This document shows positions 9,144 through 17,484 of a stretch of 64,000 bases of DNA, piece by piece. The translations under genes and the position numbers were made by a program. The first letter of the stretch is position 1. Every line of letters begins with the position of its first letter. The notes under the pieces were generated by a model. That model made no database searches and was not told the origin of the DNA. It was given only the letters and a program-made list of their open reading frames with translations. The stretch comes from Mucilaginibacter aurantiaciroseus (GTDB lineage Bacteria > Bacteroidota > Bacteroidia > Sphingobacteriales > Sphingobacteriaceae), in NCBI RefSeq assembly GCF_024055595.1, contig NZ_JAMXOF010000002.1:682001-746000 (forward strand), written 5' to 3'.

Positions 9144-9215
9144 TTATTACATACTTGTTACTAGGTTTGAAACTATGGGTAAATTACACATTAAAACAAA
9201 TATATGTAATTATGA

Positions 9216-9314
9216 ATATCGATTTCCACTAATTATTAAAAATACTATTTAAAACTTATTAAGCTTTGATAATCAATTATTTATTTTTTTTAAAATAATT
9301 GATATCGATTTCCA
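9216..9314. promoter_or_regulatory. Paired operator-like sites between GH95 and lacI-type genes
   Basis: The 13-base sequence ATATCGATTTCCA occurs exactly at 9216-9228 and again at 9302-9314, 86 bases apart. Each contains the near-palindromic core seen in LacI-family operators. Their placement in the divergent intergenic region next to a LacI-type gene suggests autoregulation and control of the fucosidase, possibly by looping. Confidence 0.55.
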
Positions 9315-9317
9315 TTA

Positions 9318-9344
9318 TTTGATGCTATTCAATCGTTATCTTTG
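9318..9344 (+). promoter_or_regulatory. Promoter of the LacI-type gene
   Basis: TTTG at 9318-9321 is followed after 15 bases by TATCTTTG at 9337-9344, matching the Bacteroidota -33/-7 pattern with a somewhat short spacer. The ATG at 9362 lies 18 bases downstream. The second operator-like site abuts the -33 element. Confidence 0.55.
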
Positions 9345-9361
9345 TATTGATCAACTTACTC

Positions 9362-10387
9362 ATGACTAAAAAAAGGATTACTATATACGATATCGCTTTA
9401 GAATTGGGCATTTCTCCCTCTTCCGTATCAAAGGCTTTAAACAATTACCACGGCGCTAGCAAGAAGCTAAAAGAAATGGTTAATAAAAAAGCAATTGAAT
9501 TAGATTACAAGCATAATTCAGCTGCCGCAAACCTCCGCAGAGGATCATCAAAAACCATAGGTGTTATTGTGCCACATATTAATCAGCATTTTTTTTCTGA
9601 TGCCATTGCTGGAATAGAAGAAGTTTGTTTTGAAAATAACCATAGCTTAATAATCTGTCAGTCACAGGAATCCTATAAAAAAGAAAGTATTTCTATTGAA
9701 ACGCTTATCCATCAAGATGTAGATTGTATCATCATTTCCATTTCTGCAGAAACTAAATCATTAGATTTTTTGAAGCAAATACGAAGTAATCATATTCATT
9801 TGATCCAGTTTGACAGGTATCTGGAAGATGTGGATAGCTGGAAAGTTGTCAATAACAACAAAGAAGCTAGTTATGGCGCTGTAAATCAACTAATTAAACA
9901 AGGGTATGAGCGGATCGCATTCCTTGGGGGGCCTGAACATATAATTGCATTCAAAAATCGTAAGGAGGGTTATCTGCAAGCCATAAAAGAAGCTGGCTTA
10001 AGCATACCCTACAACTTTATTGTTGATTGTGCATTTTCACGTGAAGAAGCTATGCATGAAGCTCTTGCTATGTTAGCCTTGCCAAAACCGCCCGATGCAT
10101 TTTTTAGCGTAACTGATTACCAATGCTTAGGTATTGTTAGTGCAGCGGAACAATTGGGGTTAAAAATTCCAGAACAATTGGGTGTTTTTGGATTTGCGAA
10201 TGAAGCTTTTACAGAACTGGTAAAACCAACCCTCTCCTCTGTAAATCAAAGGAGTAAGTATATGGGGAGAAGTGCCGCTAATGTATATTTTACACATTTA
10301 ATAAACGGAAAATCCAATCCCGAAATTAAAAAAGAAATAATTATTGAAGCGGAAATTATGTCGAGGCAGAGTTCTACAAAAAAGTAA
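9362..10387 (+). CDS. LacI-family transcriptional regulator
   Basis: The 341-residue protein starts with a LacI-type helix-turn-helix (ITIYDIALELGISPSSVSKA) and the hinge helix segment SAAANLRRGSSKTIGVI. A periplasmic-binding-protein-like sugar sensor domain follows (GVIVPHINQHFFSDAIAGIE, then FLGGPEHIIAFKNRKEGYLQ and GVFGFANEAFTELVKPTLSS). The ATG at 9362 was preferred over an upstream TTG because it gives the canonical short N-terminus and sits next to a good promoter. It is divergent from the GH95 gene, its probable target. The effector is unknown and is likely a fucose-containing or related sugar. Confidence 0.88.
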   Translation: MTKKRITIYDIALELGISPSSVSKALNNYHGASKKLKEMVNKKAIELDYKHNSAAANLRRGSSKTIGVIVPHINQHFFSDAIAGIEEVCFENNHSLIICQSQESYKKESISIETLIHQDVDCIIISISAETKSLDFLKQIRSNHIHLIQFDRYLEDVDSWKVVNNNKEASYGAVNQLIKQGYERIAFLGGPEHIIAFKNRKEGYLQAIKEAGLSIPYNFIVDCAFSREEAMHEALAMLALPKPPDAFFSVTDYQCLGIVSAAEQLGLKIPEQLGVFGFANEAFTELVKPTLSSVNQRSKYMGRSAANVYFTHLINGKSNPEIKKEIIIEAEIMSRQSSTKK

Positions 10388-10444
10388 AAACACCAGATCC
10401 TGTAATCGCAGAGAAATATAGACGAAGATGGTTTGGAGTTTTAA

Positions 10445-11163
10445 AAATTTGATAAAAAAAATACAGGCACAATCGTTTTTCCCACCGCGCAAGCTGATAA
10501 TGACGAAATGATTAAAGCAGAATATGGTCGTGCAATGAAATCTAACATGAACGTTGTAAAAACTCGAATTTTGGATGAATTAGCCTATTACTTACGAGAA
10601 AAGGGAGTGAGATACAATGAGATTTTGTTTACAGGTCACGGCACTATCAAATATTCATCTCTGAGATTAGGTGATTTTAATTACGATAATACCCCTGGAT
10701 ACAGTTTAAATGATTTTAAACCTTTTCTTACAGAAATTGGAAATTATGTTAAACCCAAAGAAAGTATTATTTTATTGGGTTGTTTTCAAGCAACTCATGC
10801 GTATTCAGACCCATCTTTGCATATAAAAATGGATGGCGAAAGTTTGATAAAACAACTTAGCAAAATCACCGGCAGGAATGTAATTGGAAACCAAGGGGCA
10901 ACGTATGGTGGCGCTAATGAATTTTCTGGCGTCGCTAGCTTAAGTTCTACCCCCCTAATCAGGTGTGGGATCCCAATTTAAGGAAAATGGCACCCTATAA
11001 GTATTATAAGTATGAGATGAATTTTAAAGGGAAATGGACTATGGCTACACCAAGTGGAAAAATCTTCAATATTGGTGATGTCACATTAAACCAAAATGGC
11101 CGGTTGACTCCTGTCAATAGTTCTAATACAAATAATCAAAATAAGCCACCAGGCGCACCATAA
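10445..11163 (+). pseudogene. Orphan caspase/CHAT-like toxin tail with a C-run frameshift
   Basis: The frame is open from 10445 with no good start; the first ATG is at 10508. The protein has ILFTGHG (a His-Gly pair) and, about 50 residues later, SIILLGCFQA (a Cys after a hydrophobic strand). This is the His/Cys dyad layout of clan CD peptidases such as caspases and CHAT domains. The frame breaks at a run of six C (10950-10955). One extra C would join it to the next frame, which reads PPNQVWDPNLRKMAP and ends at 11163. The lack of an N-terminus and the lipoprotein gene right after it suggest the displaced C-terminal module of a polymorphic toxin with its immunity gene. This assignment is inference. 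Confidence 0.5.
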
Positions 11164-11198
11164 CTGTTACATATAATTCAATGACAAATCTTATTAAG

Positions 11199-11801
11199 AT
11201 GAATTTCCGAACATATCAAATAATACTTTTGGTACTGATTGGTTTCACAAATTTAAAGTGTAACTCTCCAAATCAAAATAATGTTAGCTACTTTAATGAT
11301 TTTGACATTTTTAAAAACAAAGGAATCGATAAGTTGTCGAAAAGAGATATTTATGATCGTCAAGTTAAAAAATCAACTGGTTATGTGTTAAAATATAATG
11401 AATTAGGAATAGATTCTATAATAGTTCTTAATCCTTATAAAGACAATTATGATATGAAACTTTCGGTGTCTACCAAAGATTCAATAAGTGTGTATGAGAC
11501 CACTTATCCTTATTGGAAGGATATGAGTTATAAATGTTATTATGTTGTTAAACCAAATGAATTAGCAATGTATTTGGAAATTGAGGACGGATGGGATGTT
11601 CGAATTATAACGAATAAAATTAGCTACAAACAATTGAAAATAGTTTTGAGTGACGCTGACACCTTAAATTTCAAACAAAATCTCCTAAATAATAGGCCGC
11701 CAAAATTTAGGGATATGCCAGCTCACAATTTGGAATCTAATAGTATTCGATTAACTAAAGATTTTACATTTAATAAATGGCTTTCTTATTTTAAACCTTA
11801 A
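11199..11801 (+). CDS. Lipoprotein, possible immunity partner of the preceding toxin module
   Basis: The 200-residue protein has a signal peptide with a lipobox (MNFRTYQIILLVLIGFTNLK then Cys). I chose the ATG at 11199, since an upstream ATG at 11181 only adds MTNLIK. The mature part is charged, AT-rich in codon use and not recognisable. It begins 36 bases after the toxin-like reading frame, on the same strand, with similarly low GC. The arrangement of toxin C-terminal domain followed by a small lipoprotein is known for secreted toxin/immunity pairs, so immunity is a reasonable guess but not shown. Confidence 0.5.
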   Translation: MNFRTYQIILLVLIGFTNLKCNSPNQNNVSYFNDFDIFKNKGIDKLSKRDIYDRQVKKSTGYVLKYNELGIDSIIVLNPYKDNYDMKLSVSTKDSISVYETTYPYWKDMSYKCYYVVKPNELAMYLEIEDGWDVRIITNKISYKQLKIVLSDADTLNFKQNLLNNRPPKFRDMPAHNLESNSIRLTKDFTFNKWLSYFKP

Positions 11802-12016
11802 AATTAATTTTCAATTGTTGCTACATTTTCATTATTGACGAGTATTCTTATTATTAGTATATAACATGAATGGACACAAAATTTACCAAACTGCATATTA
11901 ACTTGTGATAACAGTACAACAGGTTTTTGATAAACTTAATCAACTTGCAATGCATAAAAAAGAGTTTTAAAGAAAGAGGGCATCCTCAAAAGGGCACTAA
12001 AGTATTGACGTATTAA

Positions 12017-12388
12017 ATGAGAGATAATAAAATAAAAATAGCTTTTAGTTTAATTGGAGGAAGCCTATTAATCTGCGTTCATTATCTGGGAATGCTGTTA
12101 TTCTATATAGCAGGTTTATTAGTGCCTTTAGTGTAAATAATAAGTCTTTTTTCTGCTATGTATTATGCAAAAAAGGAGGAAGTTCCATTAACTTTTGTAA
12201 GATTATTTAAAATTAATCTTGCTGTTTCATGTGGCATGGTGCTTATTAATTTTCTTTTCCTGGCAATTGGTGGATTAATGATTAGCAGTATTCAAGAAAG
12301 TATGTTAGTTTTTCTTTTCAATTTAGCAGCAGCCTCATTGTTAAGTGGTGTATGTGCCTATTTTTTTGTAAAGGTTTGGGGGAAATAA
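12017..12388 (+). pseudogene. Four-helix membrane protein interrupted by a stop codon
   Basis: Two open stretches lie in one frame: 12017-12136 (MRDNKIKIAFSLIGGSLLIC and on, 39 residues) and 12158-12388 (76 residues). They are separated by a TAA at 12134-12136 and seven readable codons (IISLFSA). Joined, they give a protein of about 123 residues with four hydrophobic helices and a Lys-Lys-Glu-Glu loop. This resembles small DUF4199-like Bacteroidota membrane proteins in layout only. The gene may be a nonsense pseudogene, or there may be two tiny genes. Confidence 0.45.
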
Positions 12389-12469
12389 GTAGATCGTAGT
12401 TGTCAAAGTATTAGTAAAAATGAATAACAGCCTGGTGAGAACTGGGCTTTTTATGCCCGTATATAGCCA

Positions 12470-12509
12470 TTGTTACATATATGTATCTTTTGTTACATAT
12501 ATGTAACAA
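12470..12509. repeat. Pair of TGTTACATATATGTAACA palindromes
   Basis: TTGTTACATATATGTAACAA (12490-12509) is a perfect 20-base palindrome. A near-copy, TTGTTACATATATGTATC, starts 20 bases earlier at 12470. They lie between two converging genes, so they may be operator-like or processing signals rather than a promoter. Confidence 0.5.
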
Positions 12510-12528
12510 TAAAAACTTTTCAACAAGC

Positions 12529-12894
12529 TTACAGCGTCGCTACATTCTTTTGAAAGAAGTCCTTAAACTTCTTGTTGGTGAGCATTTTGTCGATAAGTTT
12601 GAAGATGGTTTGTTTATCGTCATCGTCAAGCTGCTGTATCAGGCGCATTTGTTCAACGGCTGTTTTATCCTCTAAGATCACTTCCTGCGGTACCTTGCCG
12701 TCATAATTAATGACCTGGTCGGTGGTCAGGTTAAAGAGCTGCGCCATCTTTTGCAGTTCATCCACGGTCAAAGCCCTCAACCCTTTTTCGATCTTACTAT
12801 AAGCAGATTTGTCCACGCCGATGTGCGTTGCTATCTCGATCTGTTTCAGGTTCTTTTCTTCCCGTATATCTTTGATGTTATCTGCCAGGCTCAT
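12529..12894 (-). CDS. XRE-family helix-turn-helix regulator
   Basis: The 121-residue protein starts at ATG 12894 (MSLADNIKDIREEKNLKQ). A longer frame to 12930 would run through the palindromic operator and is unlikely. Residues 5-60 form a Cro/CI-type HTH (QIEIATHIGVDKSAYSKIEK, then ALTVDELQKMAQLFNLTTDQ). The C-terminal half is helical and acidic (DDDDKQTIFKLIDKMLTNKK). It is divergent from the mobile-element ATPase fragment at 13018, and the pair probably came in together. The operator at 12906-12923 suggests autoregulation. Confidence 0.85.
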   Translation of the reverse strand: MSLADNIKDIREEKNLKQIEIATHIGVDKSAYSKIEKGLRALTVDELQKMAQLFNLTTDQVINYDGKVPQEVILEDKTAVEQMRLIQQLDDDDKQTIFKLIDKMLTNKKFKDFFQKNVATL

Positions 12895-12905
12895 AAGTTC
12901 AAAAG

Positions 12906-12923
12906 TAGTGTTAAATAACACTA
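12906..12923. promoter_or_regulatory. 18-base perfect palindrome upstream of the XRE gene
   Basis: TAGTGTTAAATAACACTA reads the same on both strands. It lies 12 bases upstream of the XRE start and between the two divergent genes, the expected place for an autoregulatory operator. Confidence 0.6.
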
Positions 12924-13017
12924 TTGTCAATATGTGTTTAATATGTAAACTTTATAGTTGCTAAAAAGGAAACATAAAATTTCATTTGTAGTGGTGAAAA
13001 TAACCACCGCGTATAAA

Positions 13018-13743
13018 ATGAGTATGCAGCTATTGAAATTACAGGTCACCAACGCCGAGCAACTGGTATATGAAAACGGTATGTTGATCTTAACGGTATT
13101 AGGCGGTATCAAACTAGAGGGACTGGACCGGATGCGGGTAACGCTTAAACTGGAACTGCCGGATAGCCCGAGGCCGCCCTTGCGCCATAACCTTGACCTG
13201 TACAACGATAACCAGCTTGAAAAGCTGATACGGAAGACAGCGGAAAAGTTGGAGATCGGCACGAGCGTGATCGCGGCCAGCCTGTCGGAACTAACGGAGC
13301 AACTGGAAGTTTACCGGGTGCAGCAACTCAAAAACCAACAGGCCGACCAATATATCCGCAAACAGCTTACCCCGAAAGAACGGGAGCAGGCCGAAGCTTT
13401 CCTAACTTCCTCAAACCTGTTAACCCGTACAAACGAGCTGATCGGGCAAAGCGGCGTGGTGGGCGAAGAATTGAACCGGCTGATCATGTACCTGGTGTTT
13501 ACATCAAGGAAACGGGCGCAGCCTTTGCACGTGGTAAGCCTGGGCAGCAGCTGCACAGGCAAAACGCATTTACAGGAAAAAGTAGGCTGGCTAATGCCCG
13601 AAGAAGAAAAGATCGAAATTACCACCCTATCCGAAAACGCCTTTTACTACTTCGGCCAGCGGGAATTGAAGAACCGTTTGGTGCTGATGATTTGTAATTC
13701 ACCAAACGGCGTCAGCCTCGGGGACATCGATGGCCAATCTTGA
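13018..13743 (+). pseudogene. Truncated P-loop ATPase of a Bacteroidota mobile element
   Basis: The frame has a helical N-terminal region (TEQLEVYRVQQLKNQQADQY, then ERE-x-AEAFL and NELIGQSGVVGEELNRLIMY). A Walker A loop follows (LGSSCTGKTH), then the segment KIEITTLSENAFYYFGQREL. This order is known from large ATPase/primase-associated proteins of Bacteroidota integrative elements. The homology stops after about 13690, before a Walker B, and the frame runs into an unrelated FG-GAP sequence and a stop. The start was taken as ATG 13018. GC content is higher than in neighbouring genes, which suggests transfer. The product, if made, lacks the catalytic half. Confidence 0.6.
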
Positions 13744-13918
13744 CCGCGATGGCAAGCCGGATATCATTACGGCCAACGACATCGATAACACCGTTTCCAT
13801 ATTACATAATTATAACGCCAGTTCTGTTCCGGCACAGTTCCCAAATTCTACATTATCCGTCAGTGTCGGCAGTTTTTTCAACACCAACATTACCGAAGCG
13901 GTATGTCAGCAGGCATAA
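13703..13918 (+). pseudogene. FG-GAP/VCBS repeat fragment
   Basis: After the truncated ATPase the sequence reads GVSLGDID and then, one frame over, NLDRDGKPDIITANDIDNTV and SILHNYN. This is the Ca-binding DxDxDGxxD loop of FG-GAP/VCBS beta-propeller repeats found in secreted Bacteroidota proteins. Only one to two repeats survive, with a frame change between them. It is fused head to tail with the ATPase fragment, marking a recombination junction. Confidence 0.6.
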
Positions 13919-14007
13919 ATTTCCTTTGAGAGATCAACGGAACGAAAGGCGATATCCAGATCACGGGAACCCTGGGTCATTACCAACTTTCACCTATTTA
14001 AGTGTAA

Positions 14008-14216
14008 TATGCCGCTATCAGCGATAAGTTAACTCCGCTTAAAATCCCGGTTGAATATTTAAAAGAAAGCATTAAGGTTCCTGAGCACTCAGTTTACGGA
14101 ATTTATTACGCTTACCAAGCTGTGTTAAATGACATCAAAAACTACACCCAATATGTCCTGATTTTAATGACGGGGTTTACATGCACAAACTTTTGGATAA
14201 AATCGAGGAAGTGTAA
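14008..14216 (+). pseudogene. C-terminal relict resembling a Gfo/Idh/MocA oxidoreductase
   Basis: One frame reads VYGIYYAYQAVLNDIKNYTQ. After a one-base shift near 14155 the text continues PDFNDGVYMHKLLDKIEEV and stops. The phrase with PDF-x-DG and L-LD-x-IE is typical of the end of Gfo/Idh/MocA-family dehydrogenases. No N-terminal NAD-binding part is present. It is the third gene fragment in a row in this 1.2 kb stretch. Confidence 0.4.
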
Positions 14217-14396
14217 CTAATGGCCAGGCACTACCTATTATACACCGGAAATTATTCCTCAAACACTTTATAAGGCACAGAAGAATAACTGGCTAATTGT
14301 GCAGAGAAATGATGATTTGAATAAATAATATGCGAATTCAGACAAAATAATGATGGCGTTCTCCTCTATATTTGAATACCAATAAAAAAACAAAAT

Positions 14397-15920
14397 ATGA
14401 AAAGACAAGTAATGCTCATCGTATGTACAATTTTTGTCACTAGTTGCGCAGTAAAAGAAATGGTAAAGGTAAAAACAGTGCAGGAGGTAAAACAAATCGG
14501 CGGAGTTGAAACGAATTTAAGTGTCAGCGGAATAGCCCCTTTTTTTGCAATGGGCGCTGACGTGGGATGGCTGTCAAAGATGGAAGCCCAAGGCCAGGTT
14601 TTTTACAATAAATTAGGCGTTCAGGAAGATTGCCTTCAAATTTTAAAAGAGGAAGGGATTAATTCCATCCGGCTGCGTGCCTGGGTCAATCCCGCCGACG
14701 GCTTCTGCGGAACACCGGATATTGTAAGAATGGCTGTCAGGGCCAAAAATATGGGTTTCCATCTGTTAATTGATTTTCACTATAGCGACAGCTGGGCAGA
14801 CCCGGGAACTCAAACAAAGCCGGCCGCCTGGAAAAATCACTCATTTCCTGTCTTATTAAATGACGTATATAACTACACATACCACGTCATTGATACGCTC
14901 AAAAAAAACGGAGTGACCCCTGACTGGGTGGAAACCGGGAATGAAATTAGTAACGGTATGCTATGGCCCGATGGATCAACAAACAATTTTAGTCAGCTCG
15001 CCCAGCTGATTAACAAGGGGTATGCAGCCGTTAAAGCCGTAAATCCTGAGATTAAAGTCATTGTTCACCTTGATAAGGGAGATAATAACGGCTTTTACGT
15101 CTCGTTCTTTAACAATCTTACGACTTACGGGGGTAATTTTGATATTATCGGGATGTCTTGCTATCCCTATTGGAGTAATACAACTTTCAGCGCTTATGAC
15201 CCGTTGCTGACATCAAATATGAACGATATGGTTCGCCGATACGGAAAACCGGTAATAATTGCAGAAATAGGGAATGATTCCACGAAACCACAGGAAACCT
15301 ACTATGGCGTAAACGATGTCATCAACCGCGTAAGCAGGGTTGGGAATGCGCAGGGGCTTGGTGTTTTTTACTGGGAACCTGAAGGCTACTTCTCATGGTC
15401 AGGTTATCAGCTAAGTTGCTGGGACAATACGACCAAACGGCCCACATTAGGGATGGACGCTTTCCTGTATAATCCTGCGAATAACTTAATGAGCAATCAG
15501 GATTTTGAGGCAGCGGGCGCGCAGTCCGGGACGATTACAAACTGGACATTATGGTCAAATAACAACTACGATGCGATTTACACTGAAAGCGGTGGCTACA
15601 CAGGTTATTATCGTTTAACGCATTGGAAAAGTACAGCTTACCAGGCATCAACATTTCAGAATTTTACCAATATTACAAACGGGACTTACAAATTAACTGC
15701 GTGGGTACTAAATGGAGGCGGACAAAAAACTTGTCAGCTTTATGCCAAAAATTTTGGTAATACGGAGATAGATGCGCCGTTGCCTGTAACCAATAGTTGG
15801 ACACAGATTGTAATTGACAATATCCAGGTAACCAACAACTCCCTGGAAGTAGGGCTTTGGTCGGATGCAAATGCCGGTAATTGGTGTAGTATGGACAATG
15901 TCTATCTTCAGAAAAAGTAA
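14397..15920 (+). CDS. GH53 endo-beta-1,4-galactanase lipoprotein
   Basis: The 507-residue protein has a lipobox (FVTSC, Cys 17) and is expected on the cell surface or in the periplasm. Residues 45-360 form the GH53 barrel that cuts beta-1,4-galactan side chains of pectin. It contains GADVGWLSKME, INSIRLRAWVNP, LLIDFHYSDSWADPG, the acid/base Glu183 in TGNEISNGMLWP and the nucleophile Glu290 in VIIAEIGND. Residues about 365-505 form a beta-sandwich module (SNQDFEAAG, then FTNITNGTYKLTAWV) similar to family 4/9-type carbohydrate-binding domains. It stands alone among degraded genes and has no visible SusC/D partner in the window. Confidence 0.9.
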   Translation: MKRQVMLIVCTIFVTSCAVKEMVKVKTVQEVKQIGGVETNLSVSGIAPFFAMGADVGWLSKMEAQGQVFYNKLGVQEDCLQILKEEGINSIRLRAWVNPADGFCGTPDIVRMAVRAKNMGFHLLIDFHYSDSWADPGTQTKPAAWKNHSFPVLLNDVYNYTYHVIDTLKKNGVTPDWVETGNEISNGMLWPDGSTNNFSQLAQLINKGYAAVKAVNPEIKVIVHLDKGDNNGFYVSFFNNLTTYGGNFDIIGMSCYPYWSNTTFSAYDPLLTSNMNDMVRRYGKPVIIAEIGNDSTKPQETYYGVNDVINRVSRVGNAQGLGVFYWEPEGYFSWSGYQLSCWDNTTKRPTLGMDAFLYNPANNLMSNQDFEAAGAQSGTITNWTLWSNNNYDAIYTESGGYTGYYRLTHWKSTAYQASTFQNFTNITNGTYKLTAWVLNGGGQKTCQLYAKNFGNTEIDAPLPVTNSWTQIVIDNIQVTNNSLEVGLWSDANAGNWCSMDNVYLQKK

Positions 15921-16145
15921 CTCGGTGGGTTATGTTTAGGAACAAAAAATATTTGATACCAGACCGTACGGCGGTATCGTTGAACCCTGCAGCTAAATCC
16001 TAACTTAGGAAATTAATAAAGAATATCGGCTAAGACACTTTTTAGGTGCAGTGATCTGAATGAATAATTAAAACTTAAATACTTATGACTGGGATCGCAA
16101 TATTGCAGAATCCAGTCATTTTATATCCTTGTAACATCAATCTAA

Positions 16146-16240
16146 ATGAAAAACATATCACTGATCACCTTATTAGTATTTTTAAAAAGTTTAGCCTTTG
16201 CAAACACGATCAAGTCATTACCGTATACGCTTGCACATGG
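16146..16240 (+). pseudogene. 5' end of a secreted protein gene cut by an IS21-type end
   Basis: An ATG at 16146 opens a clear signal peptide (MKNISLITLLVFLKSLAFAN) and 12 more residues (TIKSLPYTLAHG). The frame then enters the repeat-rich IS21-type end at about 16245. Only this 5' stub is left, and the function is unknown. Confidence 0.5.
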
Positions 16241-16244
16241 TAAG

Positions 16245-16320
16245 GGGTGGTCAATTTGCAGCGGAATCGGGTGTCAACCGATCCATGAATCAGGTGGTCA
16301 ATATCAGCGGAATATCCACC
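16245..16320. mobile_element. Solitary IS21-type end
   Basis: Two spaced repeats, GGTGGTCAATTTGCAGCGGA and GGTGGTCAATATCAGCGGAA, each end in a CGGAAT core, with GTGTCAACCG between them. Read inward from the right edge the sequence is TGGATATTCCGCTGATATTG, the same terminus type as at 6314-6483. No istA or istB is near, and the IS3 element begins only a few bases to the right. Confidence 0.5.
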
Positions 16321-16561
16321 CCATTGTCTCGTCCTGATTTTACTTGTCGTTTTTGAGTAGTAATACTGGAATCAGTTTACACCGATATTCCTTAGTCCTG
16401 ATTTTACTTTACAAGGGCACGCTTTTTATTTTCTTAATAGCTGTAAGCTTACCTCTTATTGTTATCATTAGCGTGTTAGGATGTGGGAAACTCTTTCAGT
16501 TTTCCAAATCCTAATGCGTTTTTCTTTTTTTGCTTCTTTTTTTCTTTTTGCCAGCACGGTC

Positions 16562-17482
16562 TCAAATGTTGGTAACCTGATTTTCCTCCTTTCCTTTTTT
16601 AGGGCGCGGATATCCCTTCCAACGTTTTTGAATTTCAACGGACATACCATGTGCCTGGTCCGGCGTATGGTAATTCAAACTTGCATGAGGACGCCGCTCG
16701 TTATAATGCCCGATGATAATGGCGATGCTTTTCTTTGCTTCCTTGTGGTTCTGATAGACCTTTTTAGGAAAGAACTCATTCTTGATAATTCCGTTAACGC
16801 GCTCAGCAAGTGCATTCTCATAGGGACTGCCGCTTTGGGTCATACTGATCGCGATCCTATCTTCGTTTAACAGGGCAGTATAATTCTGGGAGCAATATTG
16901 TATTCCCCGGTCAGAATGATGTATCAGGATAAATGGAGATATCCGTTTTCTACCGTCTACTGCCATTTCCAGGGCTGCAATACATCCAACTGCTTCCAGA
17001 CTGGGATGCAGGGCGTATCCTACGATCTTTCTGGAATAAGCGTCTGTGATCAGGCTCAGGTAACTGAAGCCTTCCAGTGTACGAATATAAGTTATATCAC
17101 TCACCCAGAGCTGCTCTGGTGCTGACAATGATAGATTCGTGATCAGGTTAGGATATTTTCTTAACCAATGATGGGAATCCGTTGTCTTAACCATACGCCT
17201 TCTCCGGCGGATCAATAAGCCGTGAAAGCGTAACAGATCATACAGCAGGTCCCGTCCCATCTTTATCTCGTGCTTTTCCATCTCCGGAATGAGCATGTGT
17301 AATAGTTTTCTGGTTCCCAGCATAGGAACATCAGCACGGAACTCACCCACCAATGTCAACACAACCATATGTGCTATGCTTGTCCTGGCAGCCTTATGAT
17401 GAGCTAAATAGTAAGCCTGACGACTTACACCAAACAGTGCACAAATAGCTACCAGGGTATATTCTGGCCGCTTTTGCCGCAT
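16562..17482 (-). CDS. IS3-family transposase OrfB (DDE integrase domain)
   Basis: The 306-residue frame has an N-terminal HTH_21-like region (TLVAICALFGVSRQAYYLAH) and the RNase-H-fold catalytic triad. The first Asp is in LWVSDITYIRT, the second in LIHHSDRGIQYCS, and the Glu in YENALAERVNGIIKNE. It is full length and ends with the usual YNERRPHASLNYHTPDQ. It is probably produced mainly as an OrfAB fusion by a -1 slip in orfA, since its own ATG is only 3 bases past the orfA stop. Confidence 0.92.
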   Translation of the reverse strand: MRQKRPEYTLVAICALFGVSRQAYYLAHHKAARTSIAHMVVLTLVGEFRADVPMLGTRKLLHMLIPEMEKHEIKMGRDLLYDLLRFHGLLIRRRRRMVKTTDSHHWLRKYPNLITNLSLSAPEQLWVSDITYIRTLEGFSYLSLITDAYSRKIVGYALHPSLEAVGCIAALEMAVDGRKRISPFILIHHSDRGIQYCSQNYTALLNEDRIAISMTQSGSPYENALAERVNGIIKNEFFPKKVYQNHKEAKKSIAIIIGHYNERRPHASLNYHTPDQAHGMSVEIQKRWKGYPRPKKGKEENQVTNI

Positions 17483-17484
17483 TC

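Noticed and set aside
13740..14027. Plus-strand frame of 95 residues in the fragment region
   Set aside because: It is out of frame with the FG-GAP and Gfo/Idh pieces and shows no protein-like pattern.
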